Assembly (NCBI GenBank): GCA_015698045.1
Contig: BLAL01000187.1
Coordinates: 62,001-126,000 of the forward strand
Direction of reading: 5' to 3'
DNA length: 64,000 bases
Source of the DNA: Rhizophagus clarus
Taxonomy: Eukaryota > Glomeromycota > Glomeromycetes > Glomerales > Glomeraceae
Shown: in pieces, positions 36,021 to 46,989 of the stretch
Position numbering within the stretch: position 1 is the first letter of the stretch
Layout of the letters: each line of letters opens with the position of its first letter
Notes under the pieces: model-generated
The model's input: only the letters and a program-made list of their open reading frames with translations
The model's database searches: none
What the model was told of the DNA's origin: nothing
Translations under genes and position numbers: made by a program

Positions 36021-37380
36021 AGTATAATGCTTCGCTCATATGAAATTTTTTTTATCATTTTAGTTCTTAGTGTCATCATGTAGCCTGTATTATGTATTTT
36101 TTTTCTCGTACAATCAATAAAGCAAAGGCCAAATTTACTAGTTATGGGAAGCTTGTATTCTAATATTTTCGATCAAGTTTATTGTAACAAAATCATTGAT
36201 CCAGAACCCGATAAATGCGCAGTATCATTTATTACGTCTCATGTATTATGGGAACAAGCAACTGCGCATAATAATTTATTCTCAAACTTTCTCGCATATT
36301 CTCAAAATTATTACATATATTCAAAAAGGCCCCCTTGATGATCTTTACATATGGATAGCGTTAAATACTTTTATTGTTAAATTAAGGAGAAGTGGTTGAT
36401 CAGATTTTCGTGATGCGATCATATTAACGTAATTTCCTCCAAAAGCGTATAACAAAATCGATCCTGCAAATTATATAAAAAGGTGATGTCTCTTTTAATG
36501 AGCCCTTCTATCCGCAAGTAAAACGAAAAAATCAAGCGGAATAATCAAACTTACACCATCAATATTATCATTCAAGTATATTCCGCAAAGTGATAACAGG
36601 TATGTGCTCAGCTAGCTTCTTGAAACATGTCATCACGATGTTAATCGATTTTCCCGCCTCTATAGATGTTCCAAAATAAAACGGACATATTACTATTCTT
36701 GTTATATATCGGCATTTTGATCTTCGCCGAGAAAAACACTGACCATCATCACGCGTATAGTAGGCGCAGTGAAATTACTCACATAAATCTCGACACATGC
36801 CTTAACATCACGCTCCTCAATAAAATTTGGCGCAATGTGTTAACAATAACAGATAATAATTCTTCGTATTTGACGCAGTATCTTACCGGCAATAAAAAAA
36901 AAAAAATCGAATTACCTTTATTGTAACGCATTAAGTAATAAATTTCAGGCGGAATGGAACGTTGCGAAAATTAATAGTAATGGTAAGTGTGAATCGGAAA
37001 TATTTTTTTTTTACCTCAGTTGCTAATCTCCCGAATTTATGCCGTAGATTCGAAATTACTTAATTTCGGAGAAGTTTTATTGCGGGAGAGATATACTGTA
37101 GATAGACAAAAATTCTGTAAATATGGGTGGGATAATTTATTTAGAAAATCTAGTGTAGAAAAAGAGTATAGGGATGAGAATCTTGTAGTTAGAAATATTA
37201 GCAATAGAAACAAATTAGCTATAGATATTTTAGAGAGCAAAGAAATAACTTGATGCATTAAATGGCCTAGGATCCGCGTACTCCCTCCCTCTTTGATAGC
37301 ATCATATATCTCAATATATTCTGACTAATAAAATTTCGCAATACATCAAATAAATAAATGCCAATATTTCACTGTTTGCC
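36021..37380 (+). pseudogene. Relic coding pieces of an unidentified multi-exon gene
   Basis: Readable stretches with balanced composition occur at 36144-36338 (SLYSNIFDQVYCNKIIDPEP), 36340-36399 (PLDDLYIWIALNTFIVKLRR), 36666-36926 (HINLDTCLNITLLNKIWRNV, SSYLTQYLTGN), 36946-36980 (GGMERCEN) and 37020-37253 (SRIYAVDSKLLNFGEVLLRE). Splice-like signals lie between them (GTATGT near 36600, GTAAGTG near 36982, acceptor CCTCAG near 37018). No family is recognised, and no single consistent reading frame could be built. Confidence 0.4.
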
Positions 37381-37410
37381 ACGTTTTATTTTTTGTACTT
37401 AATCAGGAAA

Positions 37411-37566
37411 AAGCTGTAGACTAAGAGTCCAGCTTTTGCTAAGCTGTAGACTAAGAGTCCAGCTTGCGCTAACGTCACATTGCTGTAAGAGCATCCTTGT
37501 TAGACTAAGAGTCCCAACAGTTTGCCGAACTAAGAGTTCATGACTGGAGACTAAGAGTCCCAGCTT
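37411..37566. repeat. Array of five hairpins sharing the core GACTAAGAGTC
   Basis: Five copies of ACTAAGAGT within 160 bp (at about 37411, 37441, 37496, 37526 and 37551). Each core can pair GACT with AGTC around an AAG loop. The flanking arms differ between copies yet still pair: AAGCTG/CAGCTT twice, TGTT/AACA, GAACT/AGTTC and CTGG/CCAG. Varying but complementary arms around a fixed loop suggest selection on structure. The array lies about 100 bp upstream of the nine-exon gene's start, so it may sit in its promoter or 5' leader. Confidence 0.7.
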
Positions 37567-37669
37567 GCCTGTTGTTCAGACGCGACGTTAGGTAGGTACT
37601 GTAAATTGTGATAGCAATAAATTACTCGTTACAACACGTGACTTTGGTGTGGTGTTTTTCATGTGACAA

Positions 37670-40368
37670 ATGGTTAAAAATCATCTTATCTTGCGTAATC
37701 CGATTATCAAAACTCAACTCTCACATTCAAGAATGACTCATCCAATGACCGCCTTCATGGCTTTTTATCATGCTAACAAGACCGAAGACTGGACGTGTAA
37801 TAACCTGGTGGAATATTATCGTGATAAATCGGAGACAAAAGATTGGAAGAAAGTATTGGATTGGATTAAAAAAGATCTCATAAGGGTGACAAGGTCCGCT
37901 GAGTTCTTCTCGTCTGAAAATCTATGATAAAGGATAAATTAATAATTTTGTCAATTAGGTAAGGATAAGTACTATAAGTCAACTCAACAATCTGACCGGA
38001 AGTTCAACACAAAATTTCGACAATTGTCGTATATCTTCGGGAAAACGAGATCGAGAAAAAACGGAAAGTGCCTCGACTCGATCAAAAAAGGTGAGGTCGT
38101 CGCAATCTATGAAATGCAACAGCACGTCTGAAATCTGTGTCAGGTTGACGGCGCAGTGTGGCGCGGCAAAATTTTCAAAAAAAAAACAAAACAATAAAAA
38201 TGTTCTTGTCACATAAACTTAAAAGTAACATTAATAAGTGTATTTTTGACTGCTCTGCAAGTTTACATAAGTTGCCAAAGGCGGTTTTGAATGTCGTTTT
38301 TGACTTATTTAACTAAAACGCTCTTTTTCGCTTCGTCCATTTATGGAAATGATCGGCAAAGTCGATTTTTTTATTTTTTATATACAAAGACAAAACCGAC
38401 CTTCATAATCACCTTTTGTGCCTTAAGAAAACATGTAGAGCAGCTAAAAATACATCTAATGTAACATTTTGGGAGTTTTTTATTAAGAGATAAACTTATT
38501 TTTTATAATTTTTAAGAAATGCCGCGCCACACTGCGCCGTCAACCTGACACAGATTTCAGACGTGCAACATCATGATTTATTTATGAACATTGATTTCAA
38601 ATTTCAGAAGGCGCTTTCTAGTGAAAGTTCACCAGATATTCGGAAATATTTCTCGCAGATTCGTTCTGAGCAGAATGAACAAGATCAACGACCTCGAACC
38701 CCCGAGCATAGAATTTATTCATCAGGCGCATCAGACGCTTTCGTGACACCTTGGAACCGAGAGGTATTGTATTATCATTATTATTTAATGTGTAAATGTA
38801 ATTTTTTTCAAACGACTTTGCGAACTTTATTTATGTACATAAGGACAAGAGCGATAATGATGAGTCACAAGAACTTTGTGATTCAGATAGTGATCCCATA
38901 TCAGATCACAAATTACCTGACGAATTATCTGAGGTAATAACTTTTGCTTTATTTTGCATAATCAATGTGCTCACTTCTATCCAATTTTTAGGAATTGAAG
39001 GGTTTGAACGCCAGCGAATTGTCAATTCGAAATACTCTGCTCGAAATTTTCCATCAGAACCAATTCAAGGATTTAAAATTGGTCAAAACACTGATGAGTT
39101 CGAATTTCTTAAACGGGATAATAGATGTGTCGGATGCTAATTTTAAGAAAATGATTTTATCGGAATTAATTAAATTGAACGAAGGACAGCAGTGGTTTGA
39201 TAAGGTTCTCAGTAAACATACATGGGTTTTAACTCCTGAATTCATCAATTATTGCAATCAATTCACGGACGATGTATGTAATCGTATGCAATTACCCACT
39301 TTGGTACGCAAGTCCTTCGTCACAGGACGCTTTGATCCCTTTGTTCATGAAGGGCATGATATCGTACAGGATATCATGAAACACTTGTAAGTATTTTGTT
39401 TATGTAGTTAACAATTGCATTCTTCATACGGTTACTGACATTAGTACCTCAATAATAAAATAGTTCAGTGCGGTTGGAAGCACCATGCAATATAAACTCA
39501 AAAGCGTCAAAATTGGAAAGAACCTACGCGATCGACACGATTATATATATTATGAATAGAATTTTCCGAATGCACTTCGATGTTCTCGATGGAAACTGGT
39601 AAGTACCGATTGTAAGTTCCTACTAATTTGAGTTATATTGTTGATCTATTCTTTTTTTATTAATTTAGGATAGAAATACTTATTGGCGATACAAAGTCCC
39701 ATAAGATCGATGGTGTCTTGAAAGCTTTTCAAACAAAAAAGTTTAGACAGACAATCATAATCATAGAGTTTTCACACGGTCAATACGCCTCAGCAGACAA
39801 GGAAACCGACGATCAGGTGAAATTGAGTCGCAACGCCAAGAGAATTTTAAACAAATTAATTGATAGAGTCTCATGTGAGCATGCGCGCGTTTATACTATT
39901 CAAAGTATTAGTAAGTATCATTATAAAATATTTGTTAATATAAAGATTCTTGACTACCTACTTATCTTTTTTTTTGTAAAGATGGAAATATCAATATAAA
40001 ATATATGGTACGGCCTCTGCCTTCAATATACCTATATGAAGAGTTTGTTAGTATAAAAATACCTACGACTTTTGATGATATGGAAGAATTCGCCAAAAGT
40101 ATGTCAACCCTTATGGATTTCCAGGTAACGGATCATGATAAATATTTATAGATGTTTTTTGCATAAAATTGATGATACTTTGTTTTTACTATCATAGACT
40201 GATGTCTTGCGGACTGTTAAGCTAATGAATAAGAAGCCTGTTGAAGACAAAAAGGTATATAAATCCGAAGTTAAAACTACGCCAAAAAAGAAGAAAGACC
40301 ATAACAATATCTCACCTTCGTATCCAGACTCACCTTGTCCTGGATCACCTGGTGAAGATTTAATTTGA
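37670..40368 (+). CDS. Nine-exon gene of unknown function, possible PD-(D/E)XK-like fold
   Basis: Exons 37670-37885, 37959-38090, 38608-38763, 38844-38933, 38992-39386, 39464-39598, 39669-39910, 39982-40124 and 40198-40368 join in phase to 559 residues with no internal stop. Most donors are strong (GTAAGT three times, GTGAGG, GTAATA, GTAACG); the first (GTGACA) is the weakest call. Exon 2 is basic and Ser-rich (SGKRDREKTESASTRSKK); exons 3-4 are acidic and probably disordered; exon 5 is helical (LLEIFHQNQFKDLKLVKTLM, LIKLNEGQQWFDKVLSKHTW). In exon 7, HKIDGVL (Asp 389) and TIIIIEFSHG (Glu 408) have the spacing of a PD-(D/E)XK-type core, though the Lys is not obvious. The tail is KKKK-rich. A MITE sits in intron 2. 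I do not recognise the family. Confidence 0.7.
38124..38564. mobile_element. 441-bp MITE with perfect 45-bp TIRs in intron 2 of the nine-exon gene
   Basis: ACGTCTGAAATCTGTGTCAG onward (38124-38168) is exactly inverted at 38520-38564, 45 bp without mismatch. Flanks GCAACAGC (38116-38123) and GCAACATC (38565-38572) match at 7 of 8 bases. Perfect long TIRs indicate a recent insertion. Long TIRs suggest Mutator-like elements, an 8-bp duplication suggests hAT; unresolved. Confidence 0.85.
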
Positions 40369-40669
40369 TTTATTTCCATGTATTATGTATGGAAATTTCA
40401 TTAATGTCCAGGAATGTAAAAGTTATTAGTATTTAGCTGTTATCTGTAGTACCATCGGGCTTGTATTTTTAATACGCGTATCTTGTACATCAGAAAAATA
40501 ATAATATATGTAATAAATATATAATTGTGTTGCTTCTTTATAATGATGTTTTGGAATTTTGTTCAATGTATGAAGCATATATTTTGATTGAAAATTTTTA
40601 CACATAACATTGAATAATTCCCATTGTGAAAAATAATATCAACCCATCAGCCTTAAAGGTGAGTTTGAT
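40369..40669. other. Spacer between converging genes, 3' end region
   Basis: Contains TGTAATAAATATATAATTG-type AT sequence that could serve as polyadenylation signals for the nine-exon gene. No other feature. Confidence 0.45.
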
Positions 40670-41139
40670 TTATTGAATCTTTGCATTGTTTATTAGATCA
40701 AACCCAAGTTCATAATATTCAAAAAGATTTAAACCTTTCACAGGATGGGCTAGAGCATCTAATAATGCATTGTGTTCTAATACACCAAATGAATTAGATC
40801 TAGAAAATGTGATAAATAATCCATTTTTTGCTTGATCAGATATATTGGAAAGGTGCATGGTAAATAGCCTAAGAAGGATAAAACATTGATGAGCTTCCCT
40901 GTCTTGATAAAGCTTTTTCCAAGCATCTTCACCAAAATCTTTTTTATAATCCCACCCAGTATACGATTCACTAGGATCATCATCATCATCATAAAATAAT
41001 ACCTCTGGCTTGATATTGGTGCCTAACCCAAATTTATTATTACCATCATTAGGACCAGAAATGATTAGTAAGCTTTGTTCCATAGCTGGAGAGATATTTA
41101 CTAAGATATAGTATTTATCTTTATGTTCAAAAACCTCTT
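40670..41139 (-). CDS. Unidentified ORF, possibly a terminal exon
   Basis: From the ATG at 41083 the frame gives 137 residues to a stop at 40670. It stays open upstream to about 41139, where GACTAG could be a splice acceptor (adding EEVFEHKDKYYILVNISPAM). The protein has mixed composition (GPNDGNNKFGLGTNIKPEVL, an acidic DDDDDPSESY stretch, EDAWKKLYQDREAHQCFILL, LEHNALLDALAHPVKGLNLF), unlike random frames in this DNA. No family is recognised. It could be an exon of a gene interrupted by the MITE that begins at 41354, or a relic. Confidence 0.45.
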
Positions 41140-41353
41140 CACCTAGTCAAGCCAGAACAATTCTTCAAATTAGACACTAAAGCATAAGCAGTATTATGAA
41201 TGTTTAGTCACAGTCCAATGACTGCCTAGATGAATTTTAAGGTGAATTGCATAGGTTTTCAAATCACATGGGTGGCTTATAGGGTTGAATTAGTTCAAAC
41301 CAGTTAAAAATTGGTTCTAAGCAAATTGCCAATTTTTAAGATAATTATTTTAA

Positions 41354-41980
41354 GGGTAGAGGGATCGACATGGCTGATCATATGGCTAAAAAAAAAAATC
41401 ATTTTTTTTTTTACTTCGCTACAAGGAAAACTCACTCAATATTTTATGAAAAACTGTTTAAAAGTATTCTTTAAAAAGCTAGAGTTTCTGTCTTTCAAAT
41501 AAACTTTAGTAAAGTATAATACAAATAAGGCTTATAACGAAATATTACACTATGAAGTCGTCATTAAGTTGCGAATCTCCTATGGTAAGTTGCGAATCAC
41601 CTAGAGAACATATCTTCAAATTAACTTTAAACTTATGAAACCTTACAAGTTAATAGTATAATAAAAAAGAATATTTATGTCAAAAAATCATTGTGCATTT
41701 ACTTATTCAAATAAAATTTTTATTAATACCATTTTATTTTTTTATTATTAGTCATATTTGATTTTAAAAGTCTAAATACATTCAGAAAGACTAATAGCAA
41801 ATGGTTAAACACTTTAATAAATAAATGAAGCGCATGTTTATACTCTTTTTAAATGTATTTAACAAAATTCATATGGTAGTTTGCGAGAAATCATAAATTT
41901 TGCTCGTTTTGAGTCACGTGATGATCTACATTTTTTAGTCTAAAATCATATATATGTTGTGGCGTAGATACACTCTACCC
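41354..41980. mobile_element. TTAA-flanked MITE, copy 2
   Basis: Flanked by TTAA (41350-41353 and 41981-41984), ends GGGTAGAGGGATCGACATGG and GATACACTCTACCC. Its 627 bp differ from the copy at 27751 only by scattered substitutions and a few 1-2 base indels, in the same orientation. Confidence 0.85.
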
Positions 41981-42219
41981 TTAAAAAAATATCATTAATA
42001 AAGTTTGATCTAGGACTCTGAATTGTGATTTTCAGTTCTATTTTCAGTTCCGCACAGGTTGAATGATGTTAAATCAACTATTAATCAACTATCAATTAGC
42101 CATCAGAATTGATAAATAGTCAAACGAATTAATATTCAATTGGCAATAAATTGTACTACTACCTGATTGATGTTGGATGATGTCAAAAATCAGTACCAAA
42201 TCAAGTTGCCAATTGAAAG

Positions 42220-42310
42220 ATCAATGATCATTGATTGATGGTCAATTGATGGTCAATTGATGGTCAAATTATGGTCAAATTATGGTTAATTGATGGTCAA
42301 TTGATGGTTG
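42220..42310. repeat. Short tandem repeat of TTGATGGTCAA
   Basis: Five to six copies of ATTGATGGTCA / AATTATGGTCA in tandem (about 42235-42305). No coding potential. Confidence 0.75.
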
Positions 42311-42643
42311 AAAAACCAATTTTTGTAGAATTATATAACGAATAATAAAATTTATTATAGCACATAATATTTAAAATAAAGCTTCAAATGGTTTTAGTTT
42401 GAACTGGAAGACTGAACCAGATCTGAACTAAAAATCTGGTTCAGTTCTAAATAATTTCAATCTGAAATTTTCAGTTCAGTTTCAGTTCAGTTCAGTTTTT
42501 TTTAATAATCCAAACTGGAATCTGAACTGAAATCTGGTGGAACTGATGAAAAAAAAACAGAGAATTTTTTTAGTTTGTTTTAATAAAAATATTCTTAAAT
42601 TTTTTTTTAGTTCTTTTTAATAAAAAAATGAATAATACAATTA

Positions 42644-43414
42644 CCGTATATCACGGACTACAGTACCCCCCTATGCATAGTATCCCCCTCAAAAAATTTG
42701 CTAGAATTTTAAAGTACCTGGATACTTTACATAGAGAATTCTAATTTCAAGCTTAAAATTTTGTAAAATATTTGGGGTATAATACTAGGTTTATATATAA
42801 TGTATATTCCAGATATATAAAATGCTGGAACAGTTAGTTTCAGTATTTTTTTGTATTTTTATATATATAAAAATGCCAGAACAATCAGTTTCAGCGTTTT
42901 TTTTTACTTTACATATAAAAAATGCTAAAACAGTCAGTTTCGGTATTTTTTGCATTTTTATATATATAAAAACGTCAGAATAGTCAGTTTCGGCATTTTT
43001 TTGCATTTTTATATATATAAAAACACCGGAACAATCAGTTTCAGCATTTTTTTTATTTTACATATAAAAAACGCTGGAACAGTCAGTTTTAGTATTTTTT
43101 TGCATTTTTATATATATAAAAATGCTGAAACAATCAGTTTTGGCATTTTTTTGCATTTTTATATATATAAAAATGCCAGAACAATCAGTTTTGGCATTTT
43201 TTTTACTTTACATATAAAAACACTGGAACAGTTAGTTTTGGCGTTTTATCAATCTAATTAAACCTGGGTATTATACATGGCATGTACTCCGGATATTTTA
43301 AAAACCCTGTACCCCCCCTATGTATAGTATCCACCCATGTATAGTACCTCCGGATACAGGCAAAACCCCCAAAATTTGCAAGATACCCAGGGTACTGTAG
43401 TCCGTGATATACGG
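42644..43414. mobile_element. 771-bp mariner-like MITE with internal minisatellite
   Basis: CCGTATATCACGGACTACAG at the left is exactly inverted at the right as CTGTAGTCCGTGATATACGG, both flanked by TA (42642-42643 and 43415-43416). Further in, GTACCCCCCTATG and TAGTATCC motifs recur on both sides. The centre is a ~60-bp tandem repeat. Confidence 0.85.
42815..43240. repeat. ~60-bp minisatellite inside the MITE
   Basis: Seven to eight units with the pattern AACARTCAGTTTYGGCATTT then poly-T, GCATTTTTATATATATAAAA and a variable AAYRCYRGAACA. Open frames here read as IFLHFYIYKNA repeats on the + strand and are by-products of the array. Confidence 0.85.
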
Positions 43415-43919
43415 TACATTTAATAAACTTTTTTTCTTTTAAATTATTTTGATGATAATAAAATATTTAAAAAACATTTTTTAGTAAAAAAAATGGTAAT
43501 AAACTTAAAAAACTTATTTTTTAATTCTTTTTAATAAAAAAACGTTAAGGACTGTTTTTTTTAATTCGTTTTAATAAAAGAAATGTTATGAAACTTTTTT
43601 TATTATTTTGATAATGAAATATAAATACTTTTTTTTTTAATTTGTTTCAATAAAAAAAAAATTAACTGTAACTTTTGGGCATTAGTTTAACAATTCCAAT
43701 TATGTGGTTCAATAAAATTTTTTTATGCAGAATTTAATCTACATATTATTTTTAACTTCAATTTTTTCACAAACAAACCAGTAATTTTTATATAATAAAT
43801 TTTATTGAGTTAAAAGTTATAAGTAAAAACCAATTTATTAATTTAAAGTTTTACATATTTTATTGATTAAAATGTTGTCAAACATTTTATTTTTTAATAG
43901 GATGATATAAAAGAAAAAT

Positions 43920-45440
43920 AACCTAATAATATTAAAAAAAAGGAGAGTTACAATAAAAAGAAGAGCAAGAAACAAAAGAGTGAGGGAGAAACAAAGAAGA
44001 ATAAAAAAGGTAAAGTAAAAATGAAAAAGAAGATAAAGAATGAAGGTGAAATGAAAAGGAACAAAAAGAATGAAGGTAGATCAAAAAGGAAGAAAAAAAT
44101 GAAAGGAGAATAAAAAACAAAAAAATTAAAAAAGTGACAAAAAAGAATAGGAAAAATAATAGAAAGATGAAAAAGAAGTGAAACTAATGAGAAGACAAAA
44201 GAATGGAAAAACATGAAAAGAAAAGGAAAAATAAAGAAGGAACGAGAAAAAAAAAATTAAAAGAGAGATGAAAAGAAAAGAGAAAATGATGGAAAAATGA
44301 AAAAAAGGAAGGGAAAAAGAATGGAGACATAAAAAAGAAAAAAAAAATAATGGAAAACAAAATGAAAGAAAAAAATAAAAAGGAAACAAAAAGAAAGAAG
44401 AAATGAAGAGAAGACGAAAAGAAAATGAAAAAACAAAGAGAAGACGAAAAGAAAGTGGAAAAATAAATAAAGAATTAAAAGAAAATGGAAGAAATAAATG
44501 TGAGATGAAAAGAAAATGGAAGAAATGAAGAGGAGCGATAAGAAAATGAAAAAACAAAGAAGAAACAAAAAAGAAAAAAAAGAAAGGAAAGAAATTAGTA
44601 AAGAATGAAATGTAATAAGCGAAAATAAAAATAAAAAATAAAATAAAACATACTTTAATTTCAAAACTAGAAGAGCAAAAGAACTGAAAAAGCTAAAAAG
44701 AATGAAATAAAGTTAGCAAAGAACAAATTGTATATAAGAAACAAAAATAAAAAAAGAAGAAAAATAAAAGGAGAACAAAAAATAAAACAAAAAGGAAAAG
44801 AAAAAATGATACGGAGATGAAAAAGAAATGAAACTAATGAGAAGACAAAAGAAGGAAAAAAATATGAAAAGGAAGAGAAAAGATGAAGAAGAAATGAGGA
44901 TAAAAAAATCAAAAGAGGGATGAAAAGGAAGGAGAAAATGATGGGGAAATGAAAAAAAAAAAGGAAAAAAGAATGGAAAAATGAAAAAAAAAATAAAATG
45001 ATGGAAAACAAAATGAAAGAGAAAAATAAAAAAGGAACAAAAAAGAAAGGAAGAAACAAATGGAGGATGAAAAGAAAGTGGAAGAAATGAATGAAAGATG
45101 AAAAGAAAGTGAAAGAAATGAATGGAGGACAAAAAGAAAGTAGAAGAAACAAAAGGGAGACAAAAAGAAAATAGAAGAAATAAATGGGTGATGAAAAGAA
45201 AATAAAAGAAACAAAGAGGGGCGAAAAGAAAATGGAAAAATGAAAGGGCAAAAAAAAGAAAAAAAGGGAGAAAATTAGTAAAGAATGAAATATAATAAGC
45301 AAAAATAAAATAAAAAAAAATAAAATAAACCATATCTTAATTGCAAAACTGGAAGAGCCAAAGAACCTGAAAAACCTAAAAATAATGAAATAAAGTTAGC
45401 AAAAAATAAGTTGTATGTGAGAAACAAAATAAAAAAGAAA
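43920..45440. repeat. Purine tract (A/G on the + strand), internally duplicated
   Basis: About 1.5 kb of AAAAAGAAAGAAAATGGAAGAAA-type sequence with very few pyrimidines on the + strand. A block with AATTAGTAAAGAATGAAAT, AGAAGAGC..AAAGAACTGAAA and AATGAAATAAAGTTAGCAAA occurs at about 44585-44760 and again at 45265-45440, showing a ~675-bp segmental duplication. Minus-strand open frames of up to 211 codons are poly-Phe/Leu/Ser artefacts. Confidence 0.85.
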
Positions 45441-46319
45441 AAATATACCTTTGGCTAGCGAAAGGTTTAAAGAAAAATATTAAATACAATTATCTGATAA
45501 AAAGTAAAATAGTAAATATTGATTAATCGTTTAATAAATAATAAACTGTTAAAAAAACATTTTTTAAAATTGTTTTAATAACTATTAAAAAAAATTTTTA
45601 TTTATCACTTGTTTTTTTATAATCATTTTAACAATAAACACTTTGTACCATTAAAAAAAAAGTTTTTTAAAAATCATTTTAATAATAAATTGTTAAAAAA
45701 TGGTTTTTATTTAAAGTCCAATAATATATCGCTAAAAAAAAGTTTTTATTGATGTTTTATCATTTATTTATTATTAAACATTAAAATAAAAAAAAGCATT
45801 TAATAAATAATTAAACTGTTAAAAAATTTCTTAAAATGTTTTTATTAATTATTTAATAATAAATCGTTAAAAAAAATGTTTTTTAATCTTTTAATAATAA
45901 ACTATTAAAAAAATACCTTTTCATCATTATAATAATAAACTGTCAAAAAAAGCTTTTTTTCATCAGTTTAATAATAAATCGTTAAAAAATGGTTTTATTT
46001 AATCAATGATAGATCGTTTAAGAAAAAAATGGCTTTTTTTAATAAAATGTTTAAAAAAACTCATTTTTTTAGTCATTTTAAAAGTAAACATTTTCATTGG
46101 GAGGTGTAAAAAATTTTCAAAAAAAAAATCGATAATCTGATATTGATTATAGATCATCTAAAACTGAACTGAATTCAGTTCAGTTTGGGTTATAAGTTTG
46201 GTTCCAGTTCTGGTTCAGTTTTTTGATTTTGATCTGAACCAGAACTAAATCAAATTTCAGTTCAAATCTGGTTTCTTGCTAAAACTGAACTGAACTGACC
46301 CATTCAGAGCTTTAATTTA

Positions 46320-46985
46320 GAATTACAAATAAAATATATAGTATCTTTATTTATATTAATAAGTATTTAAAATAAAAATATTCATTATAATAATATGTTA
46401 GTATATGACTGATAAAATTAATAATATTTAATAAATAAATAGTAAAGTGTAAATATAAAAAGTTAGTAATAATTATAATAAAATATACAAATACAAAAAG
46501 TTAGTATTATGAAGAGTTTGACAAAATTTATAAAAAAAAAAGAAAAAATACGTGATAATGTTAGTAAAATATAAAAAAAAAGAATAACATTAGTAATATT
46601 AAAAAAAGGTAAAGTTAATATTATAAAATAAAATATAGTTAGTAAACAAAAATACAATAATTAATATACTTGTAAAATGTAATGAAAGTAAGAAGAAAAC
46701 AGAAAAGAAAGAGTGTATATTTTTTGAAAAATAAATTGAGTCGTATTTGGTTATTTATATGCATATTAAGATCAGATTACGTGCATAATATCAGACTGAA
46801 TTTTGATTGGTTAATAATGAATAAATTGAAAAACTACTATCATTAGTTGTAATTTTATAGTCATATATATAGTGATTAGTAACCTTTTAAATTTGTATAA
46901 AATTTGCCTTAAACTTTCTGATACCTAATCTTTTTAATAATAATAATTTATTTAATATAAATTTAATAAAAAGTGTATTGATTTA
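46320..46985. other. Intergenic AT-rich DNA, nothing seen
   Basis: No coding or element ends seen; A-rich runs and short TTAGTAA motifs only. Confidence 0.5.
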
Positions 46986-46989
46986 TTTA

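Larger units (their letters stand above)
42013..46311. mobile_element. Large non-autonomous hAT-like element with nested insertions
   Basis: The left end GGACTCTGAATTGTG and the inverted right end (GACCCATTCAGAGCT) match in the CTCTGAAT core, and the flanks TTGATCTA (42005-42012) and TTAATTTA (46312-46319) agree at 6 of 8 bases. Both subterminal regions are full of CTGAACTGAA/TTCAGTTCAG blocks. Inside lie a mariner-like MITE (42644), a purine tract (43920) and TTAAAAAAY-type subrepeats (45540-46080). It resembles the element at 13271 in design. The TSD is weak, so the limits are approximate. Confidence 0.5.

Noticed and set aside
37381-37620. LTR of a retroelement, suggested by the repeated GACTAAGAGTCC motif
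   Set aside because: No partner LTR, primer-binding site or reverse transcriptase was seen in the window.
38563-38763. Exon of the nine-exon gene starting inside the MITE, with the preceding exon read as KDKYYKSTQQ...EMQQH
   Set aside because: That frame is also open across the empty MITE site, but it offers no phase-matched donor upstream. The model with intron 2 from GTGAGG (38091) to TTTCAG (38607) matches phases on both sides.
42950-43261. 103-codon frame with FLHFYIYKNA repeats
   Set aside because: By-product of the ~60-bp minisatellite in the MITE.
43932-45333. Minus-strand open frames up to 211 codons with Phe/Ser/Leu repeats
   Set aside because: Same reason: a purine tract with an internal duplication, overlapping open frames in all phases, no motif.
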